From positions 186,001 through 250,000 of the forward strand of contig VXBP01003494.1 of the NCBI GenBank assembly GCA_013400115.1: DNA of 64,000 nt, given 5' to 3'. Positions 22,201 through 37,200 of this stretch are shown piece by piece. Under the pieces are notes generated by a model. The model was not told the DNA's origin. It saw only the letters and a list, made by a program, of their open reading frames with translations, and did not search any database. Numbering within the stretch: position 1 is the stretch's first letter; each line of letters starts with the position of its first letter. The position numbers and the translations under genes are program-made. This DNA comes from Rhinopomastus cyanomelas (lineage: Eukaryota; Chordata; Aves; Bucerotiformes; Rhinopomastidae).

Positions 22201-25200
22201 AGTAAAAGTAGATACCTTCTTTAGAGGGGAGACGACAGACTCTCCGGCACATCGACATAAATGCATACAAGTATTTCTCTAAGCTCTCATCGGTTTTCTT
22301 ATGCAGTCTGGCCATTGCTCTGAATTTGGTCCAATCAAACCGTCCTCTTTCAGGATCAAACACCACTCCGAATGTGGACACAACTCTGTAGAAATCAGCT
22401 TCTTCTCTTCTCGTCCACCTTGATCAGCAAGGACAAAAAAAAGAAATTTTTTACAATTTCACACAGCTAGTAATTATTTCTTCACTTTTTTTATATATAA
22501 GGATGCGGTTAAAAGGTTTGTTTGTACACTGCATGTACCTTTGCTGTCTTTCAATCTTAGCAGCCATCTTTGGATTTAGAGCAGCTTCTTCATATGGAGG
22601 CTGCATCATGCTAGTCTGTACTGGGAATGCTGGCTGGATCTGCTGTGCCTGCCTGTTTTTACTTGTTCGCTGATAAGCTGTTATTAGGCGGCGAAGACGT
22701 GTTGTTAAGGCAGACTGAGTGGGCCAATAGATTTTGTCTCCTTCCATCATTTGTCCGTCTACATTAAAGCCAAGTCACAGGAAAAATTAAAAAGTTAATC
22801 ATAGCTGGTGCCTGTGGTTCTACACAAACCCATCTGAAATATATTTTCAAAGCCTGAAGTTCAACAACTCAAAATAGATTGAATTGGCTCAGATTTGAAG
22901 TTTTCTGTACTTACCTCCATCTGCTATTACGAGATCACCCGGGGATGAAACATCATCCTGTAAAAAACAGAAATAAAGCAACACTTAAAATGTAGCCCAT
23001 TTCAGTGATTTAGGTTAAACCTGCATCTTGCAGACAACTGATGACTGTGACTGAGAAGACTTAGGGGAGATTTGATAGATGTTTATAAGTATCTGAAGGC
23101 TGGCCAGGAGCGGCGGGACAGGCTCTTTTCACTTGCTCCCTGTGATAGGACAAGGAGCAGTGGGTGTAAGTTGCAGCAGAGGAGGTTCCGCCTCAACACA
23201 AGGGGGAAATTCTTTACTGTCAGGGTCACAGAGCACTGGAACAGACTCCCCAGGGAGGTTGTGGAGTCTCCTTCTCTGGGAACTTTCAAGGCCCGCCTGG
23301 ATGCGTTCCTCTGTGATCTGTGTTAGACAGTTTTGTCCTGCTCCGGCAGAGGGGTTGGACTCGATGATCTCTTGGGTCCCTTCCAACCCCTAACATCCTA
23401 TGATCCTATGATAAGGATCAAAAGTCACATGTATTTTGAATAAATTACTAGCAAGGGATGGTGATTCTCCCCAGTCCCCACCGCCCACATGACCGCACAA
23501 ACACAAGGAATAAGCTCTGTGAGTTTAGAGAAATACAGACAAAATTCATTGTTTGCTCAAAGAAAAGGTGGCAATATTACACACTACGTGTGTTATAGAA
23601 GGAGCTCCTAACAGGGGCTTACTGTACCTCAATGTCATCTTTAAACATTGCTGGTGCTGGCTTATATTCTGGATCTTCTACATCCCTGTTAAAAGTTCAA
23701 CACAAAAGAATACATCTTAGCAATATTTTAGAAGCCTTTACATGCTTTTCAAAGAAGCAAAACTAATTTAAGTTTAGATGTACTGTATTTAATTTTCGGT
23801 TTGACTATCTCTGATTCTGTCCCCATTCACTAGCTCGTTCAAAGATGTTCTTTATGACCACAGCTGCCAACCTCACAGATTATGCAACTATTAAAAGCAG
23901 TTCTTCCTTTCAACAATTATCAAGTGATACTCAAATTCATCTACTGGGGTCACTGTTTAGCTACACAAAACCAACAGATACCAAGCTGACTGACATGAAA
24001 TCAAGTTAAATGGGTCTGTAATATTCTGCCTCTGAAAGCTTTTGCACTCCAGCTTCTAAGTAACTTTCTGAAGTAGCAACACAGCAAGTTGCTGCACTTT
24101 AACTTCTAACTCCCAACCCTCAAACTTCAGTTATGCTGTTATGCTGTTCCTAACTCTTTTCCAGTCAGCTTGTATAAAATCCCAAAGCAGCACTCTTGAT
24201 AATAAAATTAGCATAAAACCAAGCTAATGAAAGAATAAAGTACAATCTATCAACTCAGTCTCATTTAAGGCCCAACAGCGTTCACACCCACTTTGAGGTG
24301 CTCATACCCATCAATATAATCATTTGCTCTCTGTTCAGCTGCAACCGCTTTTTCGTCTGGCTTGCCAACCCTTTCCAAGAAGCACAGCGCTGGATCTGCT
24401 CTGATAGTGTTGTATTTTTCATAACCTATAAAGTTAAATAACAAGCGGCACCAATTCAAATTTCAGAGTAAACTATAAAACACTGAGGGTGGGGTTGTTT
24501 CTATTGAGGGGTGGGGAAGTACACACAGAATCAGCCATATTACTCACCATGTTTAAAAACTCCAATTAGAAGGGATTTATCTGCATCTGCATCCCACCAC
24601 TCAGCAGGAACTTCAGAGTGATCTGGCTCAGGAACCCAAACATCGATTTCACTAAGGAGAATCATCAACAGCACAGCATCATCAGCAGCGTGCAGAGGAA
24701 GACATCTTATTTTGTTTGTACATTTATACTTTGTGGGGTAAATTTTTAACTGTCACTCTTCACACACACATAAACCACACTCCATATCAAGCCACCTAAT
24801 TCAACTATTCCTTTGAAAGCTGCTAAGAGTAATTTCATTTAAATGTTTGGGTTTTCTTTAATGCACGTATTGATTTAATAGCAAAGGACAACAGAAAAGT
24901 GGATGGTTACGTTGAGAAGTTACATAATCCATGCCACACAATATTATTTTATTTAACTCTAATTTTGATAGCCTGAAGAGGCATGCAATTCTTCACTTTC
25001 ACAGTAAGAAGCTAAAACCTGCAATACAAAACACCCAAGAAACTTGGTATTTTGCATTTGACCAGTAAAAGGGAATGAATACAGAAGCACAACAGCCATG
25101 CAATATTCTTCATCTCTCAGTAAAGTCTGCCAGCTCTCAGTAGCTTTTATTTCCAAAACTTAGCAAACCAAGGGTTATCTGCTCTTGTGTTCAATAGCAT

Positions 25201-28200
25201 GAGAAGGACTGTTTTTCCACAGAAGTTTAGAACAGATTTCTGAATCAAATGAAAACTTTCTATCCACCAGAAGGCTCTTGTAGCAGTGAGTTCAGAAATT
25301 TCCAATTGGCAAAACTTCCAGTAAAAAACAAAATAATTAAAAGCGAACTAATGGAATAGACAGCACACATCCAACAGTGTGCACGAAGAGGTGGGAAACC
25401 CCCAGCAGCCAGCATGTGAAGTTTAGAATTCTATCTTCCACAAGCTTTTTCAGTCCATTTGATATAAATTTTACTTTATATAGCTAGACATGTAAACAGG
25501 AATAACTACTTCCTTATATCAAATCGATACAAAATATTCAGTCAACAGAGTAAACAAAACACCTTTCTCACAGACTAAGAATTAAAATCTTTGTTTTTAA
25601 CTCATTTAAGTCCAGGATGATTTCTGTATTTTTATTTAGTAGTTTAAAATAAACAAGCAAAAAAACCTCTCTGTAGTTCACCTGGCATCAATTCCATCAA
25701 ACACCTTTTGGAATTCATTACCAATGACTTCTTGTTTTAAATAATACAGCATTCTCACACGAAGCAAGACCCTGATCAAAGGAAAAAAGAAACACAATTA
25801 GTACCCTAAGAGCTGTCAACAGCCGTGGGTAGCTTTATGTCTTTTGTAATACCACATTTACCTAAAACATACTTCCTTTAGTTTAGAAGAGGAAATATCC
25901 TCCAGTTCAGCTTGCCAGACAATTTTTGTTGCAATCATCTGAACAAATAATTGCATTGCATGAAATCTTTCAAATCCTAGGTTTGAAAGCAGGGCCAGCA
26001 GAACACTCCTCACTTGCATCCCAAAATACTGCAAAGAACAAACTGCTACTTCCCTTTTCTTGATTAGAAGATTTTCTTAGAAAGTATTGACTGATCTGAA
26101 AATTAAGATCTTTCTCATCACCATTTCATTTCTTTTCACTCAGAATTTGTTGCATGACCCCAGTGGATTCTCCAAGGTTTTATCTCCATTCTTGACTACA
26201 GCTGCATGAAGATTTCGAGCAGACTAGGACAAGTTTTTTTACAGACAGACAATTTATTCAGAACAAGCCCATGCCTGGCTGTAACTGACACTGACTAGTG
26301 CTGTTTTTTTGCTAAGCACTCGAACTCTTGAGCCCTCTGGCTGCTGCAAGGCTCCTTCCATCTCTCTGTACAGATACAAACATAAGGTTTCTTTTAAAGA
26401 GCTAAAACAATTATTTTAATGTGAAATACTTAGTTCACCTCCTACTACACGACAACAGATTTAACATAATCAAGCTAACACCATTACAACTTTTTTCTTC
26501 ATAGCGCCTGAAGTATTGCAAAATCCTCTTAGACAATGAGGAATTGGAAGAAAAATGAATCTGTAATAAACACTTCAGCTACTGCTTACTTGTTGCAGTG
26601 GTGTTTTATGTGCTTTTTGTATCCTTCATCTTGCAGCAGATGCTCTGGATTGTATTTTCGAAGCCATTCAGCTTTGTGTATATCAAAAGTGCTTGCCTGG
26701 GTCTTCACTTTTTTTCCTTTTCTTCCTCTAGGAACAGGGGCTGATAAGCCTGTGTAATTTGAAACAGAATACAGCATCAGCAACAGGAATTACTGTAGCC
26801 TCTACCACTGATGTGACCTGCAGTGCAGAATAAACACTAGCATCACAGCTTTGGAATGTGAGATTTTAAGAGTATCTCAAGTATACTGCACCAGCTAAGG
26901 ACAAAAGAAAAGAAAGGACAAAGCAGTAGAAGAAAGAAAGGAGAGTGTGCCGTCACATATGTTTCAGAACTGAAACGAAAAGGAAGTTTTCACAGAGTAT
27001 ATGTCAATCCATTTGGGTAAGCCATAAAATACAAGACAAAGCAGAAATGACATTTTCCCATTGATTGAATTGTGTGCCTCGATTAAACTCCATTTATTTA
27101 AAATAAGATGTATTCAGAGAGAATTTTTAGCTGTTTTCATTCCAGTATCACAGACATATACATACACATGAGGTTATTTAATTGCACGAACATGAAAGTC
27201 CTCACCAAGATGATTTTGTAACTCTCGTGTTTGCCCATCCTCTGTTGGGGTAATGAGATCCCATATAAAACTTTTTATTTTCTCATCTCCTCTGTAGTGC
27301 ACAAGACAATAGGCCAACAGAGCTCGGCAAATGATCTCCACATCCTGCTCGTTCAGCTGTCTCTTGAAGCGACCATGTGACAAAATCTCTCTCCATCGAC
27401 CCCACCTAGTTCAAAGCAAAACACAAATCAGCACAGAGAACTTTGAAACACTTGGGCAGCCTCTACACTTACATTACAAATGGGAGTTTCACTGTATAAC
27501 ATTTAGCTTTCCACTTTTTCCCTACAGCTTAAGTTACCGAGTGGAAATATGAAAATAACACTTCTGAAACACTCCATCTGTTTAGAACAGAGCTTTAAAC
27601 AAAACTCATCTGTTTACAAAAAATCCAGATAATTGGTTTAGGCTTCCAGGATACAAAGCTGCCAGGAACACACATTGATAAGCACACACAGTCATTATCT
27701 TGTGAGATGGGTGCAAGAAAACTTAAGATTGTATTCCCAAATTAACATCTCTGATTTAAGTGTGCTTAAAATAACTGCTTAGATTTACAGTTCCTATTTG
27801 CACCTCATGGAAATGCAAGATGTTCTGCAATTATGAACATTAAGTAACCTACCAAGCCTTTATTTCAAGTATTTATTCAGAGCTCTGTGGCTGCCTGCAG
27901 CACTTACTGTAATAACTCAGAGACTACGGTAGTGCCCACGTTAAATGCTATAACTGCCTCTGAAGAAAGGTTTTGATCTCTCCTCTTTAGTATTTGTTCC
28001 ACTGCAAACTGCCAGAAAAATTTACAGAGGTTTCACAATAAATTCACACACATTCTAAATGAATTCTGTGTCTACACACCAGGTTACTGCCCATATAGCT
28101 AAAAGATACTCCAAAACCACAATTTAGCACGTGGAAAAATAGTATTGGTTTACAACTTCCTAGGATGAAGAAGGATGTATACAATACCCATAGACCAGCA

Positions 28201-31200
28201 GGTTTTTTTCCACCCGAAAGCACTCTGTTCTTCCATAACCATTGGAACGGTCGCAAGGCCTGCGGAGCTTTGGTTTCTCATCACCCTCGCTCTCCACTTC
28301 AGATAACTCAGCCAGTTCATCTTTTGTAGCACTAAAGGGCCGTGTTTGCTTTCTAATTCTTGGCGTATCAATAACCAGGCTGTTCTGCAAAATGTCAAAC
28401 AAACCTCATCAGAGAAGCAGCTGAGAAGTTTTTCTTACACAGATGGTACCAGTTCAGGACTAATTTCTATCTCAGGTCATTAACAGGTGTTTTGTGAACA
28501 CAACACGGTGAAGATTCATGAAGCAAGTAAAACATGCTGTGCTATTTCAAACAATAAAAAATTATGCCAGTACATTAGATATAAAAATATTATTGCATCT
28601 GGGCTGAACATCAACACAGATCACCCTCCAGGCCCTGTGAATACAGAGGGCATTTAAACCTTTTCAGAAGTGACTGCATGGGAATGTCTTCAACTGTAGG
28701 ATACAACTTCCAGCATTGAATTACACCGAGTTGAGAAAATTCTTAGTCAGCTCGTTTGCAGATTCCAGCCCAGGATTTACAGAGAAAGCAGCACAATCAG
28801 AACAACTGCACACTTTCAACTGTTTCCAGGTCTTCAACAAAAACATCTCAAACTCTCTTCAGTAGCCTGGTTACCCACTCACAAGTAACTAGCACAAGAA
28901 GGCTGATTCTTTGACACATTTATCAAAAAAGCAACAGAAATCCTATACCTGCGCTTTCAGACTTCAACAGCAAGCACTGGCTGGACAAACATGCATTAAA
29001 AAAAGAGAAGTACTTACTCTACCGCTGATGGCATCTATATCTATTTCTGCCTTTTTGGCCCATTTCTGCCAGAAGTTGGGATCATCTAGTGAAATATCAG
29101 TTCTGTTTCCAGATGCAACAAAACTAGCCTGTAAGAAATAAAACTACATCTTACCAACACCACACATCAACAGTTTGTAGAGTCTAAGTGCCTCAGTGCT
29201 GAACTACATTTCATCAAAACTCTGCCAAGCAGCTGGTAAAATTTTTACTGGTGATAAGTTATTTACAGTATAAAGCAACTCAAAAGTGCTCCTCCTCCTT
29301 CATTTTTTAAAATCAGATCCTTACTTTATCAGTAAAAATCTAATGAACTTCTATGTACCATGAGTAAAGAACACTAAGCAGCAAGCTTCTCCTGCTTCTA
29401 AGCCTGGATCTAAATTACTTGAATAGAAGAAAATAGAATCTTTTGAAGAGTCTTATCAGCATTTGGGGATTTCATTTCATGCTACAATAGTCTTGAGGGA
29501 TATTTTAAAGGAATGTTTAAACTACCACAAATCAAAGCCTGAGAGCATGGTACGAGCTTAATTTCAGAAGGCATTTTCAACACTCTGATATACTGCTTTT
29601 GTGAAAAGAGTAAATATGGACAAGCATTTCTAACTCTCCTCGTAAAAGACAGCAATGGTGCTGTCTTCAGAATTCTGTTTCTCATTTAAGCCATAATCAG
29701 CAGATTTAGGAGAACTTAAATGTGTAAAAAACTGCACCTATAGTTTTTAAAGCATATGTATTTATAGTCTTAAAAGTTTTTGTCTTTTGCTTTGCTTTTG
29801 CTTTTTTTTTTTTTGGACATAATTGCATCCATGAAGTGCCCATGTTGCAAGCTCAGTTATACTACTTGGTATCTTATTTTTTTACTGTTATTATTTATGT
29901 AATGTTTTCTTTACCTAAATTTCTTTCTGTCCAGATTCCGATTGGCACATTTTGGGAACTAAGGGGTCAAAATTAACTTTTTGCTCTGCTCATAGAAAAT
30001 TGCAGCACAGGTTTTTGGATGCTAGCATATGGCTTTTACTCTTACCTGCCGAAACTATTGGACTAGTACTCCTAAGACTGTACGTGCTTAGCCCTTCCTC
30101 ATGTGCATGTATATACTCTTCACCTCTTGCTACTTCAGGAGCACTGTTTTTCAAACAGTATTTTGTTTTTCAAACTCTTAACAAAAAAGCTCAAGGTTCA
30201 AAGTACACTCCATGTGTAGGCATTTTTAGAATAAGCCTGAACTATTTTTCCTCTTAATAATTATTGTCTGGTGTACTTTTATTCCTACTCCAGATATATC
30301 TGAATACAAATGGACTGATAAACAAAATTGGTTTTATACTGTTAGTTAATGATGCCCATTATCTCTCACACAACTCCAGGCCTTTTCCAAAGCAGCATAC
30401 ACTTACTACTCATCTTTACTCAAGTACAGAATCATAGAACTATAGAATGCACTGAGTTGGAAGGGACTTCGAAAGGTCATCTAGTCCAAACCCTCTAAAG
30501 AATGCAGGGACATGACTAACTGGAACAGACTGCTCAGAGCCCCATCAAGCGTTGAATCACAGAATCATGCTCTGCATGTCACATTTACACCATCTGCATA
30601 CAGCACAGATCTGATTTTAATACGTGTGTGTGAATATGAACACACAGATCTAAGAACCCAAAAAGTATACTTAACACACATATTCAACAGATATTGAGTA
30701 AATAAATAAGAATTAAGTTAACAACTTTAAAGAAACCCAACCACCATAAGCTTTCAACATTCAATTAAGTTGACAGGTCTATATTGTCAATACAGCAACC
30801 TGCTGCTTCTGCACCTTGGCAAATGTGGAGCCCCTTCCTTCTGACTCAATTGTGATAGTTTTAGTCCGACGCTGCAAAATTTGGTCAATGTCTTCCTCAC
30901 AGAATTTAGAGCCTTCATCTTCTTCATCCATAATGGCACCATATGCACCTCTTCGAAGCAAGTCTTCTATTTCTTTTTTAGACAGTTGTTGGATCTGAAC
31001 AAATAAAACAGATGTTTGGCAGCTGAGAAAAAAAGTTTCAAAATATTTTCAATTGTTATTTCCTTCTCCATATTTCCGCAGCCTAACTGCACCCTATAAC
31101 TTACACACTTAAAAGCTAGATTACTAGAAGCCAAAAGTCATTGACACTTCAAATAATTTGTTACTGTAAATATTTTTACAAGATATTGTCTGTTCTCAAC

Positions 31201-34200
31201 ATGATGAATGTAAGTTTAAAATAAGCTACCTGCCTATACTAGTATAACATTTACATCTAAAGCAAGTTCTTATGTTAATATGTGAATCAAAAGGGGAACC
31301 TTCCCCCTTGCTTTAAATTTGACATTGTTCATCTTGAACCTTAAGAGACAAGAAATAGTAAAAGTTTTGTCACAGTAACTGACTATACTTAACATTACAT
31401 CAACTGTATTGTTAGTCTGCATCAGAAAACAGAGGCGCAAATGACAGACAAAACTGGTGGCTTCTGTAATTTAAAATAAGTTTCCACATGATTACAATAG
31501 TTAAGAAGTTATTTCAAGAAATAAGTCTACATACACCACCAACACTGTTTTCTCTTCCACTCATGCTCTGTAAGACAGCCTTATCCAGTCCCAGCTTCAG
31601 ACTCGCTCTATCAAACATCTCTCTCTCATAGGAGTTACGTGTTATCAGCCTGTAGACCTTCACTGCTTTGTTCTGACCAATCCTGTGACAGCGGGCTTGA
31701 GCCTTTTGGAGGACGGGAGAACAGTAAGAATTTAGACTTATCTAGGAAACAGTTAAGATTCTTTAATACACTGCTTCTGCTTAACTACATTATGAAAAAC
31801 AACAGTCTGAGCTCAAACGAAAGCCTATCTGTACTTCAGTAAATGGAAGATAGCAGACATTAACTATGTTGCACAGTTTTCTGAAAGCAGTGCAATAGGT
31901 AAAATGCAGATGAATCATATGTGCTGACTGCTGCTCTATGGTTTTTCACTTGCATTAGCACTAGATAAAAAGACATGTTAGCTCATAAAGTCATCAGATC
32001 TCCAGATAAAAATTGTAAATGAGCTGAAACCTGAGACTGAACTGCACTTTTGCATCCAATTCCTACATTCAATAAATTCACTGCTTTTTAATGTATAGAG
32101 AAAAGGCGTAATACATACTAGGTGAACAGCTCTACTTCCTTTAACTGAGTTAGCCAGAATTTGAAAAAAATCTAACCCCCCAGTTTCCTAGTATCATCAA
32201 CACCTAAAGGATTTTAACAACTCACAGAGTTTACCTATGTTGTGCTTTTAAAGAGTACTCAATTTGAAAAAAAGCATTAGAAAGCAACCAAATCCAGATG
32301 ACCCCTCCTACACAAGCAAAAAATATTCATTAAAGAAAATAAATTCAAACATGCCTTAGAAATCTGGAAATGTTTTAAATGATGCATGTTCCAAACAGAC
32401 ATGATATTCAGCGTGGATATTCTTGGAATTCTCAGACCTCACTGTTATGCTCAAAGGAATTTACCTGCAGATCATTCTGAGGATTCCAGTCAGAATCAAA
32501 AATTATACACGTATCTGCTGCAGTCAAGTTAATGCCCAAACCCCCAGCTCTGGTGCAGAGAAGGAAGACAAAACGATCGGAATCTGGCTTGCTGAACCGG
32601 TCAATGGCAGCTTGTCTGAGATTTCCTCGGACTCTCCCATCGATCCGTTCATACAAGTATCTGGAAATTGCCACAGACACACAGAGAAATGTTTATAAAG
32701 TTTTCGTGATTGAAAGCGAGTTTAGAGCTGCTGCTTGCCTATTCATTCTTTACACTGAATACAAGTGATATAAACCAGCTCTGACTATCAGTGGGTAATG
32801 TAACCAGCAACCATGCCAGAACTCGGGTACCTGCAGTGCTAGTATCATCAGCAAATCAATACACGGAGCGTTTTCGGACAAGGCCTTTAGATCTTTGCCC
32901 ACTACAGCCAGTACCTGATTATACACACCAGCAAACATATATCAATCACATCAATTAGCTGCCTTAAAACACACAAGAAACTGAAGTCCCATGTGGGCAC
33001 AAGTTTTTCACATGCTGTAACACCTGAATCCATGCTTAGGGTCACCAGAAGCAGGACAGTAAACTCTTGTTTTATGTACTCATGTAACAATTGCTGTGAA
33101 CACATTAGGGGTAACCAAACAATTATCAGAAAGCAGTGCTTGGTGAGGTGTCACTGGGCAAACTGCCTATTGGTTCTGTCAAGGTGAAGAGAAATGGAAC
33201 ACAAATGATGTGACAGCACTTCTAACAGTCTTTATCAAGGCATCAGTAAACACTGGGCTTCCTAAACGCAGCAAACTGAAAAGCCTGAAGTACAACTGTC
33301 ATTTCTGTTACATGTCAGAATTACAAAGGCTCCTGTGAAACTTCTGAAATACAGTGAAATGCTTAAAAAGCAAGCAAACTATTCTGTACGTGGGACATGG
33401 AGTGAGACGCTGAATGTGTATCGACTAGTCAAAAAGCCTTGCAATCGTTTTTCTTCCAATAATCAGCCATAAAACGGCACAGCAGATAATCCATGGTACC
33501 GCAGGCATTCTGGCAGGCAGCCATCTCCTACATTTTGGAATTCTGTTCAGTATTAAGTCGAGGCATGTGGTACATTTCTGGTCAAATGGCAGCATAGAGC
33601 AAGTTCCAGCTTCTATGGATTTCAGGGAAGTCCACCTCTACGTTCGATGCAATAATCTAAATGTTACATCGTTATGTAAAGAGGAGCATGTTCCAGACTG
33701 GATTATAAACGCTACTACGAAAACTACTGGTCTATGAAGTTACAGTTAGTTTGTAAAACATACAAACTGTTGAGCCCTCAGTTCAAACAGACAGCTTTAG
33801 GAAAGAGCAAACAAAGGTATAAAGTATCGCAGAAAGAGGTACTAGGGTGATTTAAAAATGTACTTGATACACATTCCACTGCAGGAAGGCTTGTCATTCC
33901 TATCGATCTTCTTTTCACATGTTAACTCTACCGACTCCTGTTCTGACCCAGTTTAAGGTTAAATTATGTGCCAAGGCTTCCTGTACCCTATTCGGTCATG
34001 AGATTAAATAAGCTCTTAGTTTCCGTGGAGTCAACAGTACAATCAAAAGGGTACAATTATATGTGACTGCAAAAGCCAATTGAGGAGCTGCTTTACGGCT
34101 GACAGGACAGTTCTGCTGCAAATTTCAAAGCTGGAATAATTCAGAAAATTTAAGAAGCCCGTTCTTTACCATTTTGTACTGATATTCTGTTGGGATTACG

Positions 34201-37200
34201 GAGTTGTATTACCCCTGTCAAGTCCAAGCTGATCACCATAAAGAACTTTCTATGCTTCCTAGGGTTTGGCTGAGCAACGCTGAGCTTGAATTTACTTGGT
34301 TTCTTACTGAAAGAGCATAAACTGTCGATACATACAAGAACGTGTAATAGAAAAAGCAACAAACTGAAGGTTTTCCTGAGCTGTTCTCTGCAGCTTTCCA
34401 TTTGCTGGTGAGTATTGCTAAGACATGAGAGAGCGTAGCAAGTTACAGTGATCTGCAAAAAACCTGAAATAATTCCTAACTCTAGTATGCTGCTGTTATC
34501 AATCCTGCACTAGCACTCAAAGGTGTGCCCACTGACAACAGACTGCAGGAGACTTAATATGCACTATCTTACCTTTTGTGTATAAGATAATCCTCCAAGA
34601 TATCAAGGCATCGCACCATTTGAGAGAAGATAAGGACCTTGTGGCCTCCTGCTTTCATCTTTGGAAGAAGTTTATCAATAAGAACCAATTTACCAGCAGA
34701 CTGGATCATTGCTTGCAGATGGAAGTCAGGAGCAGTTGGGCTGTATGTCTCTTTAAACTCTCCAAGGATTTTCTCTTCGGCACCTATCAAATAGTGTATT
34801 TCTGTAAGTGTATCTACACAAATACATCTGTACAAGATTATATTGCTCAAACCAGTGCTTGTACCTGTAAAGCATCTCACACTAGCCACTGCTGGAGACA
34901 GAGCTGTTCTGGATGGATTTGATGTCTGCAAGACCATCTATTTCAATGTTCTTTGAAAACAAGTCTTACATATGTAAGCAGAATACTGCAGAAAAATCAC
35001 CTGAAAAGCAGCACCATAGAGAAGGACCTTGGAGTCCTAGTGGACAGTAAGTTCTCCGTGGGACAGCAGCATGCCCTTGTGGCCAAGAAGGCCAGTGATA
35101 CCCTGGGCTGCATTAAGAAAACTGTGTCTAGCAGTTCTAGGGAGGTTCTCCTCCCCCTCTACTCTGCCCTGGTAAGACCACACCTGGAGTACTGTATCCA
35201 GTTCTGAGCCCAAATAATTCAAGAGACAGGGATCTACTGGAAAGCGTCCAACAGAGAGCTATGAGGATGATTAAGGGACTTGAATATCTCCCCTATGAAG
35301 AAAAACTGAGAGAACTGGGGCTGTTTCATTTAGAGAAGAGACGGCTGAGAGGGAATCTTATTAATGTCTGTAAATATGTGAGAGGAGGATGTCAAGTGGA
35401 AGGGGCCAATCTTTTTTCTGTGGTGCCCAGTAATAGGACAAGGAATAATGGGGATAAACTTGAACATAGAAGGTTCCACCACAACATGATGAGAAATTTC
35501 TTTACTGTGAGGGTGATGGAGCACTGGCACAGGCTGCCCGGAGAAGTTGTCAAGTCTCCTTCAAAACCCACCTGTGTGACCTGCCCTAGGTGATCCTGCT
35601 CTGGCAGGGGGGTTCAACTACATGATCTCTAGAGGATCCCCTCCAAACTTCTAACATTCTATGATTCTAAGATTAACCTCCCCACACAAGTTGCAAAAAT
35701 TAAAATGCATCTTAAGTAGTGTTTAAACAACCAGCTAAAAAACCACAAGCCCTCTTGTCTCTGGAATAGTATAAACAAGACACAAGTCACTGTTTAAAAG
35801 ACCCTTTTTGAAGTTTCTGCTCTGATTTCCATCACAAAACTGTGAGTTTAAAGTGAAATTTCTTGCAAGCAGGCAAAACATCTAAGTTAGTTCAAAACAA
35901 ATAAGACAAACTGACCCAGATCCAACTCTTGCAAGAAGCACTAATCTCAAAAGCTAGTTTCAGGAAGGTCTTCATACTGCTTTTGAATAAAAAACCAAAA
36001 CAACAAACCTGTCTTGATACTGTATTTACCTTTGATGAGATAAGGGTGATTACAACACTTTCTGAGTTCCATCATAGTGTTAACCAGGTTGGGCACATTT
36101 GCTTGCCCTGCTCCTTTGGATAAGAAGGCAAAATTTTTTTCCAAAATAGCTCGATAATATTTCTTTTGAATATTAGTTAGCTCCACTTCAATGATGGTTT
36201 CCTCTTTAGGAGCCAGCTTTTTTTCCACATCTTCCTTTAAACGTCGGAGCATCATAGGTTTAAGGATAGCTTGTAGTTTCTGAACCTAAATGAAACACAA
36301 CAGGTTGATGGAAGAAGAAAAAAATAACATTGTAGCTTAACTAAAGTATTTTTGAAGTCTGTAACTCATTTTTCCCTAGATTTATAGAAAATATTTTCTA
36401 GATGCATTACAGCCCTATTTTTAACCCCAATTAGTAAACAATACATGTACTCCAAAACAAAACCAAAAGTGTATCCTTTTAGCACGTTGCCACAAAGCAA
36501 GGCAATTTCTCACCAATCACTTGCAAAATTTACAGTACCAACTCCAAACAATAAAAAAAATTATTTAACATAACATCCTCTACTCAACTGACTGCTACTA
36601 CTGGCAGAGTTTAGAGGAACTGCATGACAAAAGGACTCACAAGTGACCTGTGGGGGATGAAGAGGAAGGTGGAGACAGTAATGGTCACTACTCAGATAAA
36701 CATTTTCAAGACAGTCACTCTTACACAGTGAAGTTCTAAATGAACTTATTCAACATGCAGTACCTGTTCCTCTGTTTTAAGGTCCCCAAATTCTTGCATG
36801 AACGTAGACTCAGCAGGAAAACGCAATGGTTCAAGAAAATGAAGGAGGCTAAATAATTCTTCTACTGTGTTCTGCAGCGGGGTACCCGTTAAGAGCACTT
36901 TGTGCTCCTATAAAAGGAAACAAAACTCACATGACCTTACAAGAACACATTTGCAAAAAACTGCTGTTAAGTCTGAGCGTCACAAACTGAAAATACCAGC
37001 CTGTGCATCACTGAGCACACCAGTAATGCTGATAAACACAGCTGTAAAAGCACAGCAGCAAGTATTTTCTACTAGATTCTGTTTAAATCCTATCTTCATC
37101 TGCAATAAAGAAATGACTGAACATTTCATTTTTTGCCTGTCATACTTAAACAGGTAAAATTCCCTCTTACTATAGTGTGGTAGATGTACACTAAGCATGT

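Larger units (their letters stand above)
18998..29017 (-). other. CHD9 introns between W18 and W30
   Basis: Introns between exons W18 and W30. The one between W29 and W30 (18998-21066, 2.1 kb) holds no recognised repeat or gene. The only CR1 is at 23045. The stretches 24652-25681, 25772-26589, 26750-27205, 27406-28187 and 28385-29017 hold nothing I recognise. Confidence 0.65.
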
